A stretch of DNA of 64,000 nucleotides from Pelargonium cotyledonis (GCA_036897625.1 JAYMTA010000011.1:62001-126000), one strand, 5' to 3'; shown: positions 1 to 14,148, numbered from the stretch's first letter. A program made the numbers and translations. The notes: generated by a model from the sequence alone, not told the origin.

Positions 1-70
1 AGGCTTTATCGCAGTGAAGTAACAGAACCTTCTAAAAAGGAGATCTTTACTACTATTTCTAAAAGGGTCC

Positions 71-80
71 AAAGGCCTTT
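71..80. repeat. Perfect 10-bp palindrome AAAGGCCTTT
   Basis: Perfect inverted repeat with no spacer, directly preceded by the related half-site AAAAGGGTCC. Member of the dispersed palindrome family. Confidence 0.7.
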
Positions 81-1849
81 AGATATAAATTAATTTTTAT
101 TATTGATATCCCTTGCAAAAAGGTATTGCTGTACAAATTTATGTAGAGAAAACCAAGCTCTTTTGAAGGCTAAGTATCTGCTTTGGTATTAATTCCCAAT
201 TTAGCTTTACGAGGGATTTGGTGGTTGCAGAAAAAGTAATGATCGAGTTTGTGACTCTAAATAAAGACTGTAACTTTATTAGATCTTGTATGTAATGAGC
301 ACGAAGTCAAGTAAGCATATGACAGACTAAAGAGAAGGCCCCCTTTGCTAGTATACAGGGGCTCCGTACCCTCTATATACACTTAAAAAGAGTCTTTCTT
401 TATCTAAGTGATTCTGATTTGCCCTTTTTCGACGCTACACCCAGGAACCCTTCTATATAATTGCAATTCCAAAATCTAGGTTATACTAAAAGAATTAACT
501 TCACTACCCTTATATAATATCCTATAGGAGATCCTGAAAAAGGACTTGTTTAGTCTTAATCCCGGTATTTTTATTCGAGTTTCTTTTACAATTACCAGTA
601 CCATTACTGTAACCCACCCACGCTAAGCAAAAACCGAAAAAACCTAACTAAGACCACTAGATTAATGAAACTAGACACAGAGAAAGACGGATACTTTAAA
701 GTTAAAGAGAGACTCCAGTAAGTAGCCACTCAATTTCTTTTTTGGAGCAGAACTTATAAACCTTTGAATGAGGTCATATTAGCAAAGGCATTACTCAGTT
801 TAAAGGATCAGAAAGTTTTTCAAATAAAGGAAGGAAAGCAAGACACCGGAGGATAGATCAGCAAGTAAGAACGGATGAGATGACAAGAACAAATTCTTCA
901 TTACAGATAGTAGGAAGAGATTAGTTCCATTTCAAAATCTAATACTAGAGCAGCTCCTTAGTGCTGTGTCATATTCAAGTCTCGCGAACAAAGATAAGTA
1001 GATTAAGACTGCTGAGGTGGGACAGAGCGATAGAAAGTCTATATAGTAAACTTATTAAGCGCCCTAGTTAATTATGCAAAAAGAAGGAGTGCTTTTCTAG
1101 ACGAATAGATATAACGGAGTTGAACTCTATATAATAAGTGTATTTTAGCTGCTTTTCTAAAGCGGATTCCTAAGAATATACATAAACCATTTAAAGAAGT
1201 TCTTACTAAAACCAACGATTCCTTTTAATACTATAAAGAGCAATCTCTACCGCTTCTTATCAAGTTTTTCCATCTAGGGTAGGGGTCCGTTTTCGTTATT
1301 CAGCATAGGAAGAAAAACTAAGTGCTAAGTAAGGACTAGCATCCAAATAAATATACAGAAGACCTTGACTCCTCTGAAAAAGCTCATATTTGGTATTCAT
1401 TAAATTTTATAGGTACTTGGTTTGCTTCACAAGATCCAGGGGAAAGTAAAATAATATTGATAAGTGTTGCAACCCTCAAGGTTTAGAAAAAGGAAATCCT
1501 GAAATCCTAAGAATCCCTTTTGGAATACTTTATTAAAGAATCTATTACAAAGGGGGGCTCTTATCACAGGATTCATAGGGTCTCGAAACCGGCTTTTTAC
1601 CTGCACAATTTTCTTGTACCTGGAATTTTAAAAGAAAACTCTTATAAACAAGCTTCACAAAGGAATGCATAGATAGGTTGGTAAAAATATGGGGGCTTCC
1701 TTGGGTTGTTTTATTATTTATGCGGACCCTTGCTAATATTTCTCTAGTTTGCGCGTATTTTGCTAAACTTGACTTCTTCTCTTCCGCTCTAAAAAAAACA
1801 TTTTTGGTAGAATCCTAAGACCCTATAACCCAAATATCAATTTTGACAG

Positions 1850-1866
1850 AACAGGGGCCCACTGTT
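1850..1866. repeat. 17-bp palindrome, one mismatch pair
   Basis: AACAG and CTGTT outer arms enclose a GG-C-CC core; only one G/A pair fails. It is a longer-armed variant of the dispersed family. Confidence 0.6.
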
Positions 1867-2252
1867 AAGGGCATTCTCGGTATAGCGCAGGTATAAAAAG
1901 CATAAGCAGCGGGCACTAAATATAAGATTCCAGTTTCTCTTCTCTTAATCCTATTAGAGAGTTTGTTTGAAAAATTTTCTTAAGTGTATTGTATTCGTTA
2001 TTACAAAAGAGGTTCGAGTTAAGAGTTTAGCAGCTACAAAGACTCATAGGACAGGTACAGCTCTTAGAATAAAGGAAAGAGAGAGCAAGAACATGAAGAT
2101 AAACGAATAGCCAGTGAACCAAATCGTAAAGAAGCTGGATCAGGTAAAGGCAAGTGTAGCTTGGATCCTCCATAGAAAAGTCAGACTTGTAATTCAGGCA
2201 AGATTTATCTTGTAAGTCATGAATTCTCTAATCCAAGTGGTTCTCATTCTCC

Positions 2253-2326
2253 TAAGTCCTGTTGGTCTTGAACCTTGTCTTTGGAACTTCTTTTCAAGGT
2301 GCTCTATCGAGTTGAATTACTTGCCT
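2253..2326 (-). pseudogene. tRNA-like sequence (degenerate)
   Basis: Minus strand shows a D-arm motif TTCAACTCGATAGAGC and a T-loop motif GGTTCAAGACC separated by exactly the 28 nt of a type I tRNA. The anticodon arm does not pair and the T stem pairs only at two inner positions. Acceptor positions 1-3 can pair with 70-72, the rest cannot. Sequence between the motifs recalls tRNA-Phe (TTGAAAA), but the isotype is not secure. Most likely a decayed tRNA copy. Confidence 0.45.
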
Positions 2327-5300
2327 TTGATGCTTACTTTTTATTCTATATAGAAGGAGTAGAAGGAGTTATTTCCTTTTCCTACTTTGGTAATTCAAGA
2401 GAAAAGTCTAGAATATAGGATTTCACAGGGTTAACATCAAAGGCATTTCTTAAGATATAGCTTATTATTCCTGAATTTCTCTTAGGTAAAGTAGGTCTAG
2501 TTATTTAGAGCAAGGCAGGTAAGAGGAGTCTAGCTCTTTGAAGTCTAGGCGACAAAGTCGGAATAGGATACAAGTTATGATACAGAGTCTAGGTAAGAAG
2601 GGTATTCTAGCTCTAAGGATTTGATACTCTTGTTTTACTTAAAAGTCAAATACATAAGTGTGAGTGTACCTGTACAATGTAGCTGTACTCTTGCTAATTA
2701 GGTTAGGGATTTTACAAGCAAGTATGGGGAAGGGTTGCAAATATAGGAGGAGAACCTGAAAGGTACTTAAACTATCGATAAATGAAAGAATTTATATAAA
2801 CTTGGATCTTGTTCAAATGAATCCAGATTTATTCTCTTTAGCCTTTTTGAAAGTCTTTACTTAAGGGTGCGAATTAGAGTCTAGGATACGATTGGGAAGG
2901 ACCCTTTCGGTTTTTTAAGAAAGAAACCCTTTTAATTAACTTTCCTAGGCATAGCATAGTATACGAGTTTTAAGTGTTTTAAGTTAAAGTCGCTGTAAAA
3001 GAAGAGTACCTAGGAAGGGCAAGTAGTAAAGAAGGCTAAGGAGTGTCTTTGTATTGCTTACTGAATTATGGTAGCCTTATTTTGTTTGAATATAGAAAAC
3101 GAGAAATAAGTTATCTAAAAAAGCTTTTGTTCTAAAAATACAGGGGAAATTCCTTTATTAAGTACCGCAATTATAGAGTAAATTGTAAGGAAGTTCCTTA
3201 AGATAGAATTTTCGCAAAGTTTGTTGTGCTTTTGTTAAGTAAACCCGTTAACGGAGAAACGCTCGAGTCCCTCTCTTTATAAAATTGAAAATTAAGACTC
3301 AATTTCTATAATGAAGTGTAATATTAAGTAGCTTTGTGCAAAACTAAACTAATATAAAGTATTGAAATCCAGCCGTTTCAAGTAAATATAGGATTTGCTT
3401 TTTGTTGTAGACTCCGCTTTATTGGGGAATTTTTGCCTTATAAGTCGTTCTAGAATAAAATTTTTTAGGATTCCTGGGTTAGCGGTTTGACTTTGATAGG
3501 CCCACTTAAAGAACTGGAGTATCCTCGGCAATCCTTAATATTCAAATTTCTGTTATATTATATAAGGGGGGTCTGGGTGCTGTTTTATGTTCTTGCCCTG
3601 TTATTTCTTGGGTTCACTTAAGCAGTTTGCAAGGTTTTTGCCTGTTCCAGTTGTTAATTAGTATACTACTTGAAGCTTTTAAGGGTTTTCTTGTACAATA
3701 TCAGTATTAAGAAGGTTTTCTAAAGTTTTTGCTCAATAAAAGGGTTGCTTTTAGTTTTGTGATTGCTAGGTCAAATAACGAATAATTATTAATAAAGTAT
3801 CCAAAAAACAGAAAGAAATAAGTTAATTATAAAACCCCTGACTACTCGGCTTAAGGGTTTTTTAAACTATAAGAGCTGCAAGGTCCTCTAAATTTTAGGC
3901 GTATTTAAGGGAGAGCTCCGGTTTAGTATGCCGTAGCAAGGAATCTAAGTATTCTCAGAGACTTCTTTTAGTAGATATAGATTGCCCTTGTTACATATTA
4001 CGAAGTTATAAGAGTTCCTATACTGAGATATCGATTTAGTTAGGCTGCAATATTAAGTCAGTTGCGGGAGTCCCTTGTTATGAGAGAACTTTTCCGAAAT
4101 AGAGGCGGATCCCAAAAATGAAAGGAGCTGAGTAAATTGCGGTAAATTTTAATTAAGTGGAATTACTATATAAATAAAAAAAACACAGGAAAAATCCTAA
4201 AATGAAGAATCATACATTAGATGTGTTTAATGCGGATTAAGAGTCACGAGAGGGGGTATACTTAATTTATCTATGTCTTTAATTCTTTATTTAATTCAAG
4301 TTCTGTTTGAAAACCCAGATAAAACAAGGGAGCTAGCTTTGCTACTGAGGTCTATTTTTCCTTAAAGAGATTCCAGATCCGTTTTTAGCTGATAAAAAAC
4401 GAAAGAGAGGGTTATACCTTTTTTTTTTGTAGAAACATATAAGAGTGGTTCTAGATTAAACCTAAGCCGGAATTCGTCCTTGGTATACCAGGTCTGCTTA
4501 TGCTATCTCTATCTAACATGATTGAGATTTTGTACAAGATAATTTGACGACTTAGGGCGAGGTCTCATTACATTATTACATTAAGGGAAACCGAGTACTT
4601 ATAAGGGTATAACCTTGGGTTTTTGTACTTTTTTCAATAGGAGCCCCCTTTCAAAATCCTTATCTTATCCTCGTAAGTAGTAAGGAAGCTAGCTTGAGTA
4701 TGCTATTATAATACTCATGACTAGTATTGTAGTTCAATCAGTCCTTTCAAGGGGGACAAGAAAATGAACTAGATTCTCCTGCATTAACCAAAATATCAGA
4801 TAGTTACTATCTAAAAGGACTCGACTCATTTACTTATAGAGTGGTAGTTACATCCAGTTGAGAGAGGCTTGGAAAGGAAAGGTCTATTACTTTAATTATC
4901 CTTTATTATCTAAGTATACTTTAGAGCTCTTTCTCCTTGAGTACTGCTGCTACGTAGGACCCATATGAATTTTCTTAAAATTTGAAGGGATTTCGCGTAA
5001 AAGTAATGATGGGAGGCCAAGGTTCTTTGTCATTTAAATCACTTAGATAGAAGAGACCCGCAATCTTGTGAATATATTATATGCTTTTATCGACACAGTT
5101 AGGTTTGTTATATAAGGACCTGTGCTTACAAAACTTAGTAGCAAATATTGAAATGAAAAGACTACAAAGCTTCATTTCTATACCTCCCTATCAGATCTGA
5201 GTAGTAATCTCTTATATAGAAATAGATTGAGATATTTCTTATAATCTCCAACGTAGAAAAAGTTAGAAAGCTAGTAGTTCTGTTTTATGACTAGTTTAAG

Positions 5301-6379
5301 TCTAGTAATTTCTTTTTGTGGAGTAATTTTTTCATGGTTTAGCATTGTGAAATCAAGATTTATAAGGGATATATAGAGCCTTTTTCTACACCTTATTCTA
5401 AACTAAAAAACTGTATTAAGTCATAGATAAAAGATAAAAGAGGCCCTGGGATATAGGGTTTCCTTTTTTAGAAACGCAAAAAAGTCTTGTACTACTAAGT
5501 AAAAGCCTAGTATTCTTAACGTTTTGATTCTCTCTCTTATAAGTTTTTATTAGCAAAGGGTAATCCCGCATCTACACTTGGGGAAAGATTCTCTATTTTA
5601 CTCAGTACGAAAGGGGTATGGCAAGGTACAGCGAATAAAATTTCTAAAAGAGCTCCTAATTCTAAACAGGAAGTCTTCTTAATTTTTTCTCGAAACATTA
5701 CATTAAACAAGGAATTCACGAAAATCTTATAAAAATATCTATAATTTGTTTCTCTCCTCCTTTTTAGGTTAAGCTTATGTTTTGGTATTAGTTAATGCTA
5801 TCTTCGAATTTTTTTGCCCTGTTATACCTAGCTTGTGCAAAGTAAGACGCTCTGTCAATATTGGAAGGGAAGCCCTACATCTTCTAATAAGTCAGCGGCT
5901 AAAGTTCACAACTCAGGGGTAAAAATTATTAGCTCTAGGCAATGTAATTAGGAATTATACATTTATTCTAAACGAGGATGCCTACTCCAATTGACTAATC
6001 AGATTACAGGGTTTCCAATGTATCAATTGTATCAATCTTCTCTTTAAAGTAATTTTTATTGGAGCGACTCGTAATGTCTACAATAACCTTTTTGTATGAA
6101 GCGTACCCTTGAGATTGACGAATCCGCCTGTAAGTTTACTCTTTCAGAGCTCCCTTTCGCAGCTTATTCACTATAGAAGACTCCATTAAAAAAACAGATT
6201 ATATAATTTACTTTTGACAAAAGGGTGCTCAAGGAGAAGCTTGCGTTTTTAGGAATCTTTTAATGTAAAACTCCACAAATAAAGTTTAGATTCTTCCAGC
6301 CAGGTTGTCCCATGGGGCTTAGCTCTTTGATTTTGAAAGGAAAAGCTAACTATTGCCGACGTTTTACTATTTTGTTTTC
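2327..6379. other. Non-coding DNA, no gene recognised
   Basis: No tRNA-like sequence or credible coding frame. The stretch to about 2780 is purine-rich with few palindromes; from there on the palindrome family returns (for instance around 4630 and 4745). Short frames of about 60 codons on the minus strand at 3349-3531 and 5537-5719 are of chance size. Confidence 0.55.
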
Positions 6380-6452
6380 TATTTCTTAGTCGAGTGGTAA
6401 AGCAAGGGGTTAGCTTGATCGACATGCGCAGGTTCGAATCGATTCCTGATAT
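6380..6452 (+). pseudogene. tRNA-like sequence, Gln-like
   Basis: D-arm motif TAGTCGAGTGGTAAAGC and T-loop motif GGTTCGAATC lie 29 nt apart. The variable region and T arm (CATGCGCAGGTTCGAATC) resemble plant mitochondrial trnQ (CATGCAAAGGTTCGAATC, from memory). Acceptor positions 1-4 pair with 69-72, but positions 5-7, the T stem and the anticodon stem are broken, and TTG is not at the anticodon position. A decayed trnQ copy is the best reading. Confidence 0.45.
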
Positions 6453-8407
6453 GATAATTTAGAATAAACAGAGGGTTCCCAGTTATGAAATTCTAGACTT
6501 TCCTTTTTTAAGTACTGTAGATATCTATACAAGGATTTCTGCCACTTAGGTGGACCGACCCTAAGACTTGGTATGGACAGGAAAAACAAAAAATGCGTTT
6601 AAACTTAATTGATGAACTGAAATCTTTGTCAAGCCCGCGTTTGAGCAGGAGTGGCCTTACTATCAGGAGTTTTTGCGCTATAAAATACGCCGATGCTTGC
6701 CTTTCGTACTGGATAGGTTAGTCACAATTCCTAAGGTTAACTTCTTTCTTAAGCCTAGTAACTACTGCGTCTAATTGTAAAAGCAAAGTTAACAAACCTT
6801 CCAAAGCACCCAGAGCGCTTCCTATATCAGGTTATATTTTTAATTATGCGTTATACTAATAAGTACACTATTTATTTGGTATTTGTACCCTTCCTTTGTA
6901 TTTCAAAACCCTTAACGAGAGTTTCTGTTCACTGCTTGTTTTTGCAGCTTCAGGTAGAATTGTAAACTTATTTAATATTTCTATCCTATTAATAAGAATT
7001 CACTTGGTTAAAAGCTCTCTCTTTTTTATTAGTATAGATTAAGAGAGTCCAGTTATACTACAGGGTTTTCCTTTTTAAAAGCGTAACTTTATTGCTATCA
7101 GGTTTTTTTTGTTAAAAACTTACAGACATATGAGTAACATGAATACTTAGTTTATAGGGCAGCGGGAACTTCCTTGCGTTGGAATAGTAATGGCTTTTTC
7201 AGTGAAGTTTTTGTCTCAACTTATTACTAAGGGAGAGCTTGTTTTAAAGATATTGCTACTAACTGGCTGCTCTCGTGTCAACACTAGAGAAAATTAATGC
7301 GTATTGGTATTACACAAACTCCAAATAGGGCCTTACTGAAGATCCAATCCAAAAAGCAGTAGAATTAAAGATAAAAATAGAGTAAAAGTAGGGAATGGGA
7401 TTAAAAAGCTGCGATTCTACATGATTTAGAGTAGCTACTCTACTTTTTAAATTAAATAAATCACAAACACAAAAAGCTTATCCCTCTTGGCAAATAGAAC
7501 TGCCTTTATAGTGGAGTCTTTCCCCCTTCCCAACAAAGGAGTCTTTCCATGCAGAAACAACTTTTTATATTTGTTAACACACGGAAAAATGCCTATTATA
7601 TTAATTTTCCTATTAACTTAACCATAAAGCGCGGCATTCCTATAAAAAAGGCTAAAGTATCCTTTTTATATAGAAAAGTATTGTTACGTCTTTATTTATC
7701 CGGAATCCCCTGAAATCCAGTAATTCTAGTATCATTTTTTGTTTCTAAGTCCCCTTGCTTATACAAGAAAATTAGTAAGCTATAATTGAAGATTTTCCAC
7801 AATCTGTTCAAAATTTAGCGATGGTATTTTTCCTTATTTAATTCAGTATCAGACTATTCTTCTTTACTTTTTCTGGGAACTTTTTTTAGTGTAAAAGTTA
7901 AAGTGCAATACCACTATTCACAATAGAGGGACTAATCATTAACATTAAGTAATAAGAAGACCTCTGGGGTACGTAATACTATTCTTAAAAGCGGATAACG
8001 TATAAATGTTACTCTCATATAATAGAGTTTTACAACTAGGCACTGAGACAGGGATATGCCCCTCCTTTGCACCTTTCAGTATAGCTTCGTAATGAAGTAT
8101 GGTACGATGTTACTTTTAAACCTTTCCGATCATAATGTTAATTAAATCCAATAGAGGAAAAAGCAAGCTAGTAGTTTTGTGATAGATAAATATATAAATT
8201 ATAAAGTAAAGCCCATTCCTGGCGAGCTTTAATATTTCTAATTAATCATTTACAGCCTATTTAAATAACGAATAACTATCGGAAGGGCTCTTAGTCTTTG
8301 ATTATATAATCCACTAATTACTTAAGAAGTCTATGGTAAACTAAGGAAATACCGGATATCTATATAGAGTCACTTGGATGGCTAGACACTACAGGAGCCT
8401 ACTAGCA

Positions 8408-8420
8408 AAAGGACTCCTTT
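8408..8420. repeat. Palindrome AAAGGACTCCTTT
   Basis: Perfect 6-bp arms AAAGGA/TCCTTT around one C. A typical member of the dispersed family. Confidence 0.75.
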
Positions 8421-9557
8421 GGAGTTCAATAACAAGTTTACTACGAGCAAAGGTTTATTTTATAAGTCCTTTGAAACTCGCTAACACACTATGTAATACG
8501 TATAGGGGAGGGACATAAAGCAGCTTCTAATCAAGTATTTTATAATATAAGGAGAAGGGAGGGTTTAGCAGTAAGCTTCGTTAAGTCTATTTTTCTGGTT
8601 ACATACAAAACTTGCACAATTATGAAATAAAAAATATTACCATAGTCCTCGGTATAAGATATCGGGCCTGCCTCTTTGAAAGTATATTAAATTTTCTAGA
8701 GCTAAATCCAGTATTTCTTAACAAAAAGAGCTTGTCTATAAGCCTCAAAAGTTTCTTTGTAAATAGGATATAATAAAGAAAAAGTCTAGCAAAAACGAAT
8801 ATGTTATTTTTAGATATCTCATATTAGTAAATTACTCAAAGTCAAACCCTTTTCCCATGGGTACTGCAAGACTAAAACAGTAGGGTTAATCTATGAAATT
8901 CTTTTGTATACCTGAATTTCCACCCTGTTGAATTCGTATAATCTAGTTAAATAAGGAGTTCTTAGTTTCTTCTAAGGAATATTTAGTCACTTCTTCCTTC
9001 AGAAAATACGTAATCTTTTTATGTTTAGTCTTTTATTTGCGTGGTTTTTCTTAGTTCTTATCTCCGTAGTATAGGTATTATTTCATGATAATTAAGTATC
9101 AAAGGCATTCTTTTCACGTTGCACTGGGTATGGGTATATGTACTCTCGAAACTTTTAGTAGGTGTTTTAAAGAGTATTTACTTACTGTACGAAATTTAGC
9201 TTCCATATTTCCGGATTTTATGAGCAATTTCTACACCTCGATTAGTCGTTAAATCATTTCCGCACATAGCGAGCAGCCACGAATTCAAATGGACTTTTAA
9301 GCAGATAAAAAAGGGTTTCTTTATGTCCGCCCAGTAGCACTCCCGAGGTTCAACCCTAAAGAAAATTTCAAGGTTTTGCTTGAATAAGAAAGACTATAAA
9401 TACTTAAAAAGACTCTTTTTGGAATTCCTTTGAAGTTGATTGGACCCTTGTTTTATAGGATCCTGGGCTTGGCTTGAGGAGTACGGGTACCCCTGCTATA
9501 CTACGTAAAAAGGGTTGATTTTATGCATTTGTATATTAGCATGATAAATAACGCGCC

Positions 9558-9570
9558 CCCTTTGAAAGGG
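9558..9570. repeat. Palindrome CCCTTTGAAAGGG (reversed polarity)
   Basis: Perfect 6-bp arms with one central G. The arms are in the opposite order to most family members (C-T then A-G), as expected if two half-sites lie back to back. Confidence 0.7.
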
Positions 9571-10267
9571 AGTCTAAAATATGTTTTCTGTAATTAAATG
9601 CATCCGGTTTTGAACCAGCGAATTGCAAGAAGTCTTCAACATTCCATATAAATAAAGCGGACCCTTGGAGCATTTCCTTACACCCCAACAGTATATATAC
9701 TTACATTCCCGTTTGAGTTCTTTTGACTATATCTTGTATTGGGAGGGGATCAATATCATTTGCGCAATATAAGTTATTCCTATGTTTTTTGTACGTAACA
9801 GAATTTAGATACGAGGAATTTTACTATGTATAAATCCGTCTATATCAAGAAGATAAATCTAGGATAACCTTTATTCTTCTTTTATACCTTTTCCGAAAAA
9901 AGCTATTACTATTAAAGCTTGCACACCACTTTTAGTATAATTTAGTTAATAAAACGGAGGTGTCTTATAAAGCTTCAACCGCAAAGCCCTTACTATTAAA
10001 ACTATGAAGTTCATAGTAATTTAAAACTCTTCGATATTGGAATCGATTAATCAAAAAACTTTGTAGTAATTTCACCAGCAATCTAGTATTCTACTTATTC
10101 CAGTTTTTCTTTTTTCAAAGTAAGTTACATTTACCTCTAGCTAAATTTTTCAATATCCCCATTAAATTAAAAAAGAAGAATTTCGACTAAAGTGTCTTTC
10201 GTTATATCAAGAATTCTAAAACTAAAACCGGTTAACCATGCCATAGCAAATTTTAATATTATAGGAT

Positions 10268-10337
10268 ACTTTTTTAAGGTGGTAAGAGCATTAGACTTTC
10301 TAAGGAATATCCAAAGGTTCAAGTCCCGAGAATTTCT
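10268..10337 (+). pseudogene. tRNA-like sequence, Lys-like
   Basis: GGTAAGAGC and GGTTCAAGTCC are 28 nt apart. The core GAGCATTAGACTTT and the T arm resemble plant trnK (GAGCATTGGACTTTTAA). The loop reads CTTTCTA, so TTC stands at the anticodon position. Acceptor and T stems do not pair. A short open frame on the plus strand (10192-10437) overlaps by chance. Confidence 0.4.
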
Positions 10338-13300
10338 AGTCTTTAAGAAACCCGTCACTTCTTTTTACTGCAGAATGTTTCTAAAATTTCTCTTTTTTAT
10401 GCTTATACTAACTCTTCTTAAGAAATCCTTATCATGACCTGGTTCCCAATAAACTTCGAATGGAAAGAAAATCACAAGATTTATTTTATAGTCTTGTAAA
10501 AATCCTAACTTATTACTGATAACTAACAGTTTCTACATTCTAAAAAGCAGTAGTTTTAGACCCTTTTCGAGTGTCCGCATCCTACCGGAGAGTGCTCCAT
10601 AAAGAGCTCTTTTCTTTGCAGGAATAGAAATCCCTCTCACACCAAGCTAAAATTACGAAATGTAATCAACTGGATTTTATAAGGAAAATAAGGGACTCTC
10701 AGAGTTAAGCAATGCAATGACATTATCGAAATTAGTAAAAAGCAATCTTATACAGCCCGCATTACAGATATAGGCCGCATATAAAAAAGGAGTCTTTCAC
10801 GACAATTAAAATGCCCTATGAGAGCCTTTACTGTTTGTTTAAGCTGCTAGCGAGCTCTCGCCAAGACCTTAAAAAGGGTGCGCTTTTTTCCGAATTCTCT
10901 AGTTTTTGGTCTTTAAAGAAAAAGTAATTAAAACATTTAGTAAATTTAGGATAGGAGAGGTCCCATACATGAATTGCTTTGAGTGTAGTCAAATCATTCC
11001 TCTTCCAGAACTAGCCGGATAGTACTCTGTGTATTTAAGCAATAAATATTCAAACCAATATCGTGTTGCAAAGAATTTGTAGGAATAGGAATCCGTGTTC
11101 AGAATAGTGAAAAGTAGAAACGAAGCTTTTGTAAGTAAAGTGAGGGATTTCGTAACAGCTTTTTGAAATTGGTAGAACTTTTATTTACCAAACAGTGCAG
11201 ACTAAAAAGGGACTTCTTAATTTGCCTACGCCCCGAAATGGGAATACTATAAAAAGGAGGAGTCTATGAGTTTCTAGTCCCCGTCCTTGGATAGAATTCA
11301 TAGAAATTTTTTGTCGTAGATCAATCATATTTTGGGGTTTCTTAAGGAATCTTTAGTATATATTTTAGATAACCTTTGTACTTGATAAGCTGCGCTCTTT
11401 ATAGTTATAGCTAGGTATGTATTTTTTACATTTGAACCGTTGAAAAACCCTTTTTAGAAACTGGGTAAGATGAACTTTTGCGACTTTGAATAGAATAGGA
11501 GGATAATACTGGTAGAGATTAGTATTTACCGAAGAAATTTAAGTGTTATAACATAAAAATTTACTCGATTTTGTTGAATGTCCTTATATCACTAAGTGAA
11601 CTCCGGAATAAGGGTACCCCTTTAAGCTATCAGTAGAGACCTTGTACGGGATACTTTAGAACTAAATAGAACTCCTTTTTTGATAATTTATTTAATGAAC
11701 TTTTCTTATCAATTACTTCATCCTTGCTGAGGGAGTACTAGGAATTTTATTGGTTATGACTTAATCCAGTTAAATATCTTAATAAAAACCTTGTGCCTCT
11801 CGTTGGTCAAACCTAAAGCTTTCGGATAGAAAAGGCTCAGTCAGATTTATTCTCTAAAAGCATTCGAACCCGCGTTATTCAGCCCTAAAGGAGAACCTCT
11901 GTTAAAACCTCATTACGACTATTAGTAGTTTAATGCAATTTATTTTAAACACGAGCCTAGATATATCTAGTTATTAGAATAATTAAATTCTAGGTATGGT
12001 ATGTCCTGAAGAGAAAGAGAGTCAAAGGTCGAAAAAGTGAAAGAACTCTCGAAAAGTGGGCGCCTACTTATCAAGCTTGGAAGGAGACTCTTTCTTACTT
12101 ATTATTAAGGTGGACTTCAAATATTCAGACTTTTGTGACAAAAACTGGGTATATCTTTAAGGGTCCTGGGCAATTCAACTGCTTCTTAGAAATTAAGTCT
12201 CCTGTTCTAAACAGGTAATTAGGAGTAAGAAATCTTGTAAAATAAAAGTAGACTTAGTTATTAGTTTCGTGCTTTTACTTAACCGAGAGGGTTTATTACC
12301 GGGATCCAATTTTATTAAATGTAATATCTCATAAGTAGTTGAGGAATTAGCTTTTCTGGATAGCGCTAAGTACTATAGGAATCCTTCTTATAAAAATAGA
12401 GAATCTAGGGAAACGAAATAAATAAAGGACTGCAGCCTGGTTTAAGTAGGGATTAAAAAAAAAAGATTAACTAGGTGCAATCAAACAAGTTCTTCTTAAT
12501 AGATTACTAGAAGTTCTTTTGTAATAAATAGACTCATTGTAAGGCCCCTCTTTAAATTATAAAGCGTAATAAGATATAGAGAATCCGTTTTTATAAGTAA
12601 TCAGTGTTACTAATGTTGTTTACTCATTAGGGTTTTGTTTAATAAAAGAGTTATTAGCAGCTTTTGTTTGCCTTGTTTTTAATAGGTATTTAGTAGAACT
12701 AAGGATAACTTGCTAGAATTCCAACTTTATTCAATAGACTTATATAAGTAATAGGTCTAAATTGAATGGGCCTAATGCAAGCAGTACTCTTATAAAAACC
12801 TCCTTAACAGATAAAAGATATGCTTTAGCTTAGACGGATTTCCCTACTTATACAGTTAATCTACCAATTAGTAAGGGCACCCTTTAGTATATAAATGGGA
12901 CCTTGTTACTTGTATTTCCTTTGAAGCTCGTTGAGGGATTTACCAGTTTCAATAAAGTCATTTGTAGATAATATGAGAAGCTTGTAAACTTTTCCTATTC
13001 CTTAAAAAGAAAAGAATATAGGAGTTTGTTTCCTTGTAAAAACTTATATAGGAAACGAGGTATTAAAGAATTAAGGAGATAACTCTTCTTTTATTAGTTA
13101 AAAGAGAGGGTTTTAGTTAATAAAAAGGAGTGCTACTGTCAAGATTATGGTAAGGAGAAGAGAGCCCTTGCTGGTTTACTCTTGATTTAAGTTCTTTACA
13201 GAAAAAAGAAGGTTAAACAAAGGAGATCCTTAACCGAGTTTCTTAAATTAAAATAGGATTGTGCTTTATGCTGAGCAGCACTTGTTTACAAATGAAGACA

Positions 13301-14148
13301 GAAAAAGGGGGAGCCTCCTCTTGTTTACTAAAACTTACTAAGTCGGATAAATCCCACTGGAATCGTAACTCCTTTTGCACGTCTTTAAAATTCTATAATT
13401 ATAGGGTACCGGGGTTCGAACCATCATATGGTAGGCAATTGTAGATATACTTTTTTCGGGAGATACCTAAACATGAACTAGACTTAGGATTTCCAGGTCA
13501 TAAAATATAGTGGTTAATTTACTAGATATAAAGATGTAGTGAAATAAAGCGGAATCTCAATAAGGAGCTTAAATAAGTGAGAAGGTATAGGATCTGAGTT
13601 TCGATAATGAAAAATATAGGAATATACTTCAATTCTTAGTGGAATACCTTTATTTTTGAATAAGACAAAACGAAGAGTTTCCACTTGTATTGATATGAGA
13701 GCACACAACTAGCAGCTGTCCCTAAGCCGAAGAATAAGGTGCGTAGATCATGGAGGTTTCTAGTTTTAGGGAGAGTTTTAAGATTGGGGTTACTAGAATA
13801 CGTTATTAAATATAAGAAAGTAGCTACATATTAATAATATAGAACTTCTCAGGAGTTATTCACAGCAACGAGAATAGAACTCTATCTAACTAAGACGAGC
13901 CCTTCGGGATCACATCGAAGGCAGCGCACTATCACTTCCTTTATACAATGCAAAAGAAATACTAGATTGAGTTTTTTCTTATTTATGCGTTACAAAATTG
14001 GGCGCTATGTAATTACCAGGATTGTAATGCAGTAAACGGCTAGAGAAAAACCGATTGGGAAAAAGAAGAAAGCGTGCTTATGTACTAAATTACTTCTATT
14101 ACTTCTATACTAGTGCCTTATGCAATTATGTACTTCAAAGGGGTCCTT
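10338..14148. other. Non-coding DNA downstream of ccmFC
   Basis: No gene recognised. Contains near-palindromes such as AAGGGTACCCCTTT at 11610-11623. A self-complementary GGTTCGAACC lies near 13411-13420, about 0.7 kb beyond the ccmFC stop, with no convincing D arm. A UUCG-type mini hairpin (CCCTTCGGG) lies near 13900-13908. I see no promoter or terminator I can defend. Confidence 0.5.

Larger units (their letters stand above)
1..2252. other. Non-coding DNA, no gene recognised
   Basis: No open frame above chance length and no tRNA-like sequence. It holds many G/C-core palindromes of the dispersed family, for example AAAGGCCTTT at 71-80 and a one-mismatch palindrome AACAGGGGCCCACTGTT at 1850-1866. 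From about 1980 to 2250 the palindromes thin out and word usage changes. Confidence 0.6.
6453..10267. other. Non-coding DNA, no gene recognised
   Basis: AT-rich with many palindromes, including AAAGGACTCCTTT at 8408-8420 and CCCTTTGAAAGGG at 9558-9570. A lone T-loop-like motif on the minus strand near 9605-9615 is followed by GGATGCAT and could be a trnI(CAU) 3' remnant, but there is no D arm. Confidence 0.55.

Noticed and set aside
11860-11880. GGGTTCGAATGC on the minus strand as a tRNA
   Set aside because: T-loop motif alone; such motifs are expected several times by chance.
13405-13430. GGTTCGAACC near the ccmFC 3' side as a t-element
   Set aside because: The motif is self-complementary and there is no D arm at tRNA spacing on either strand.
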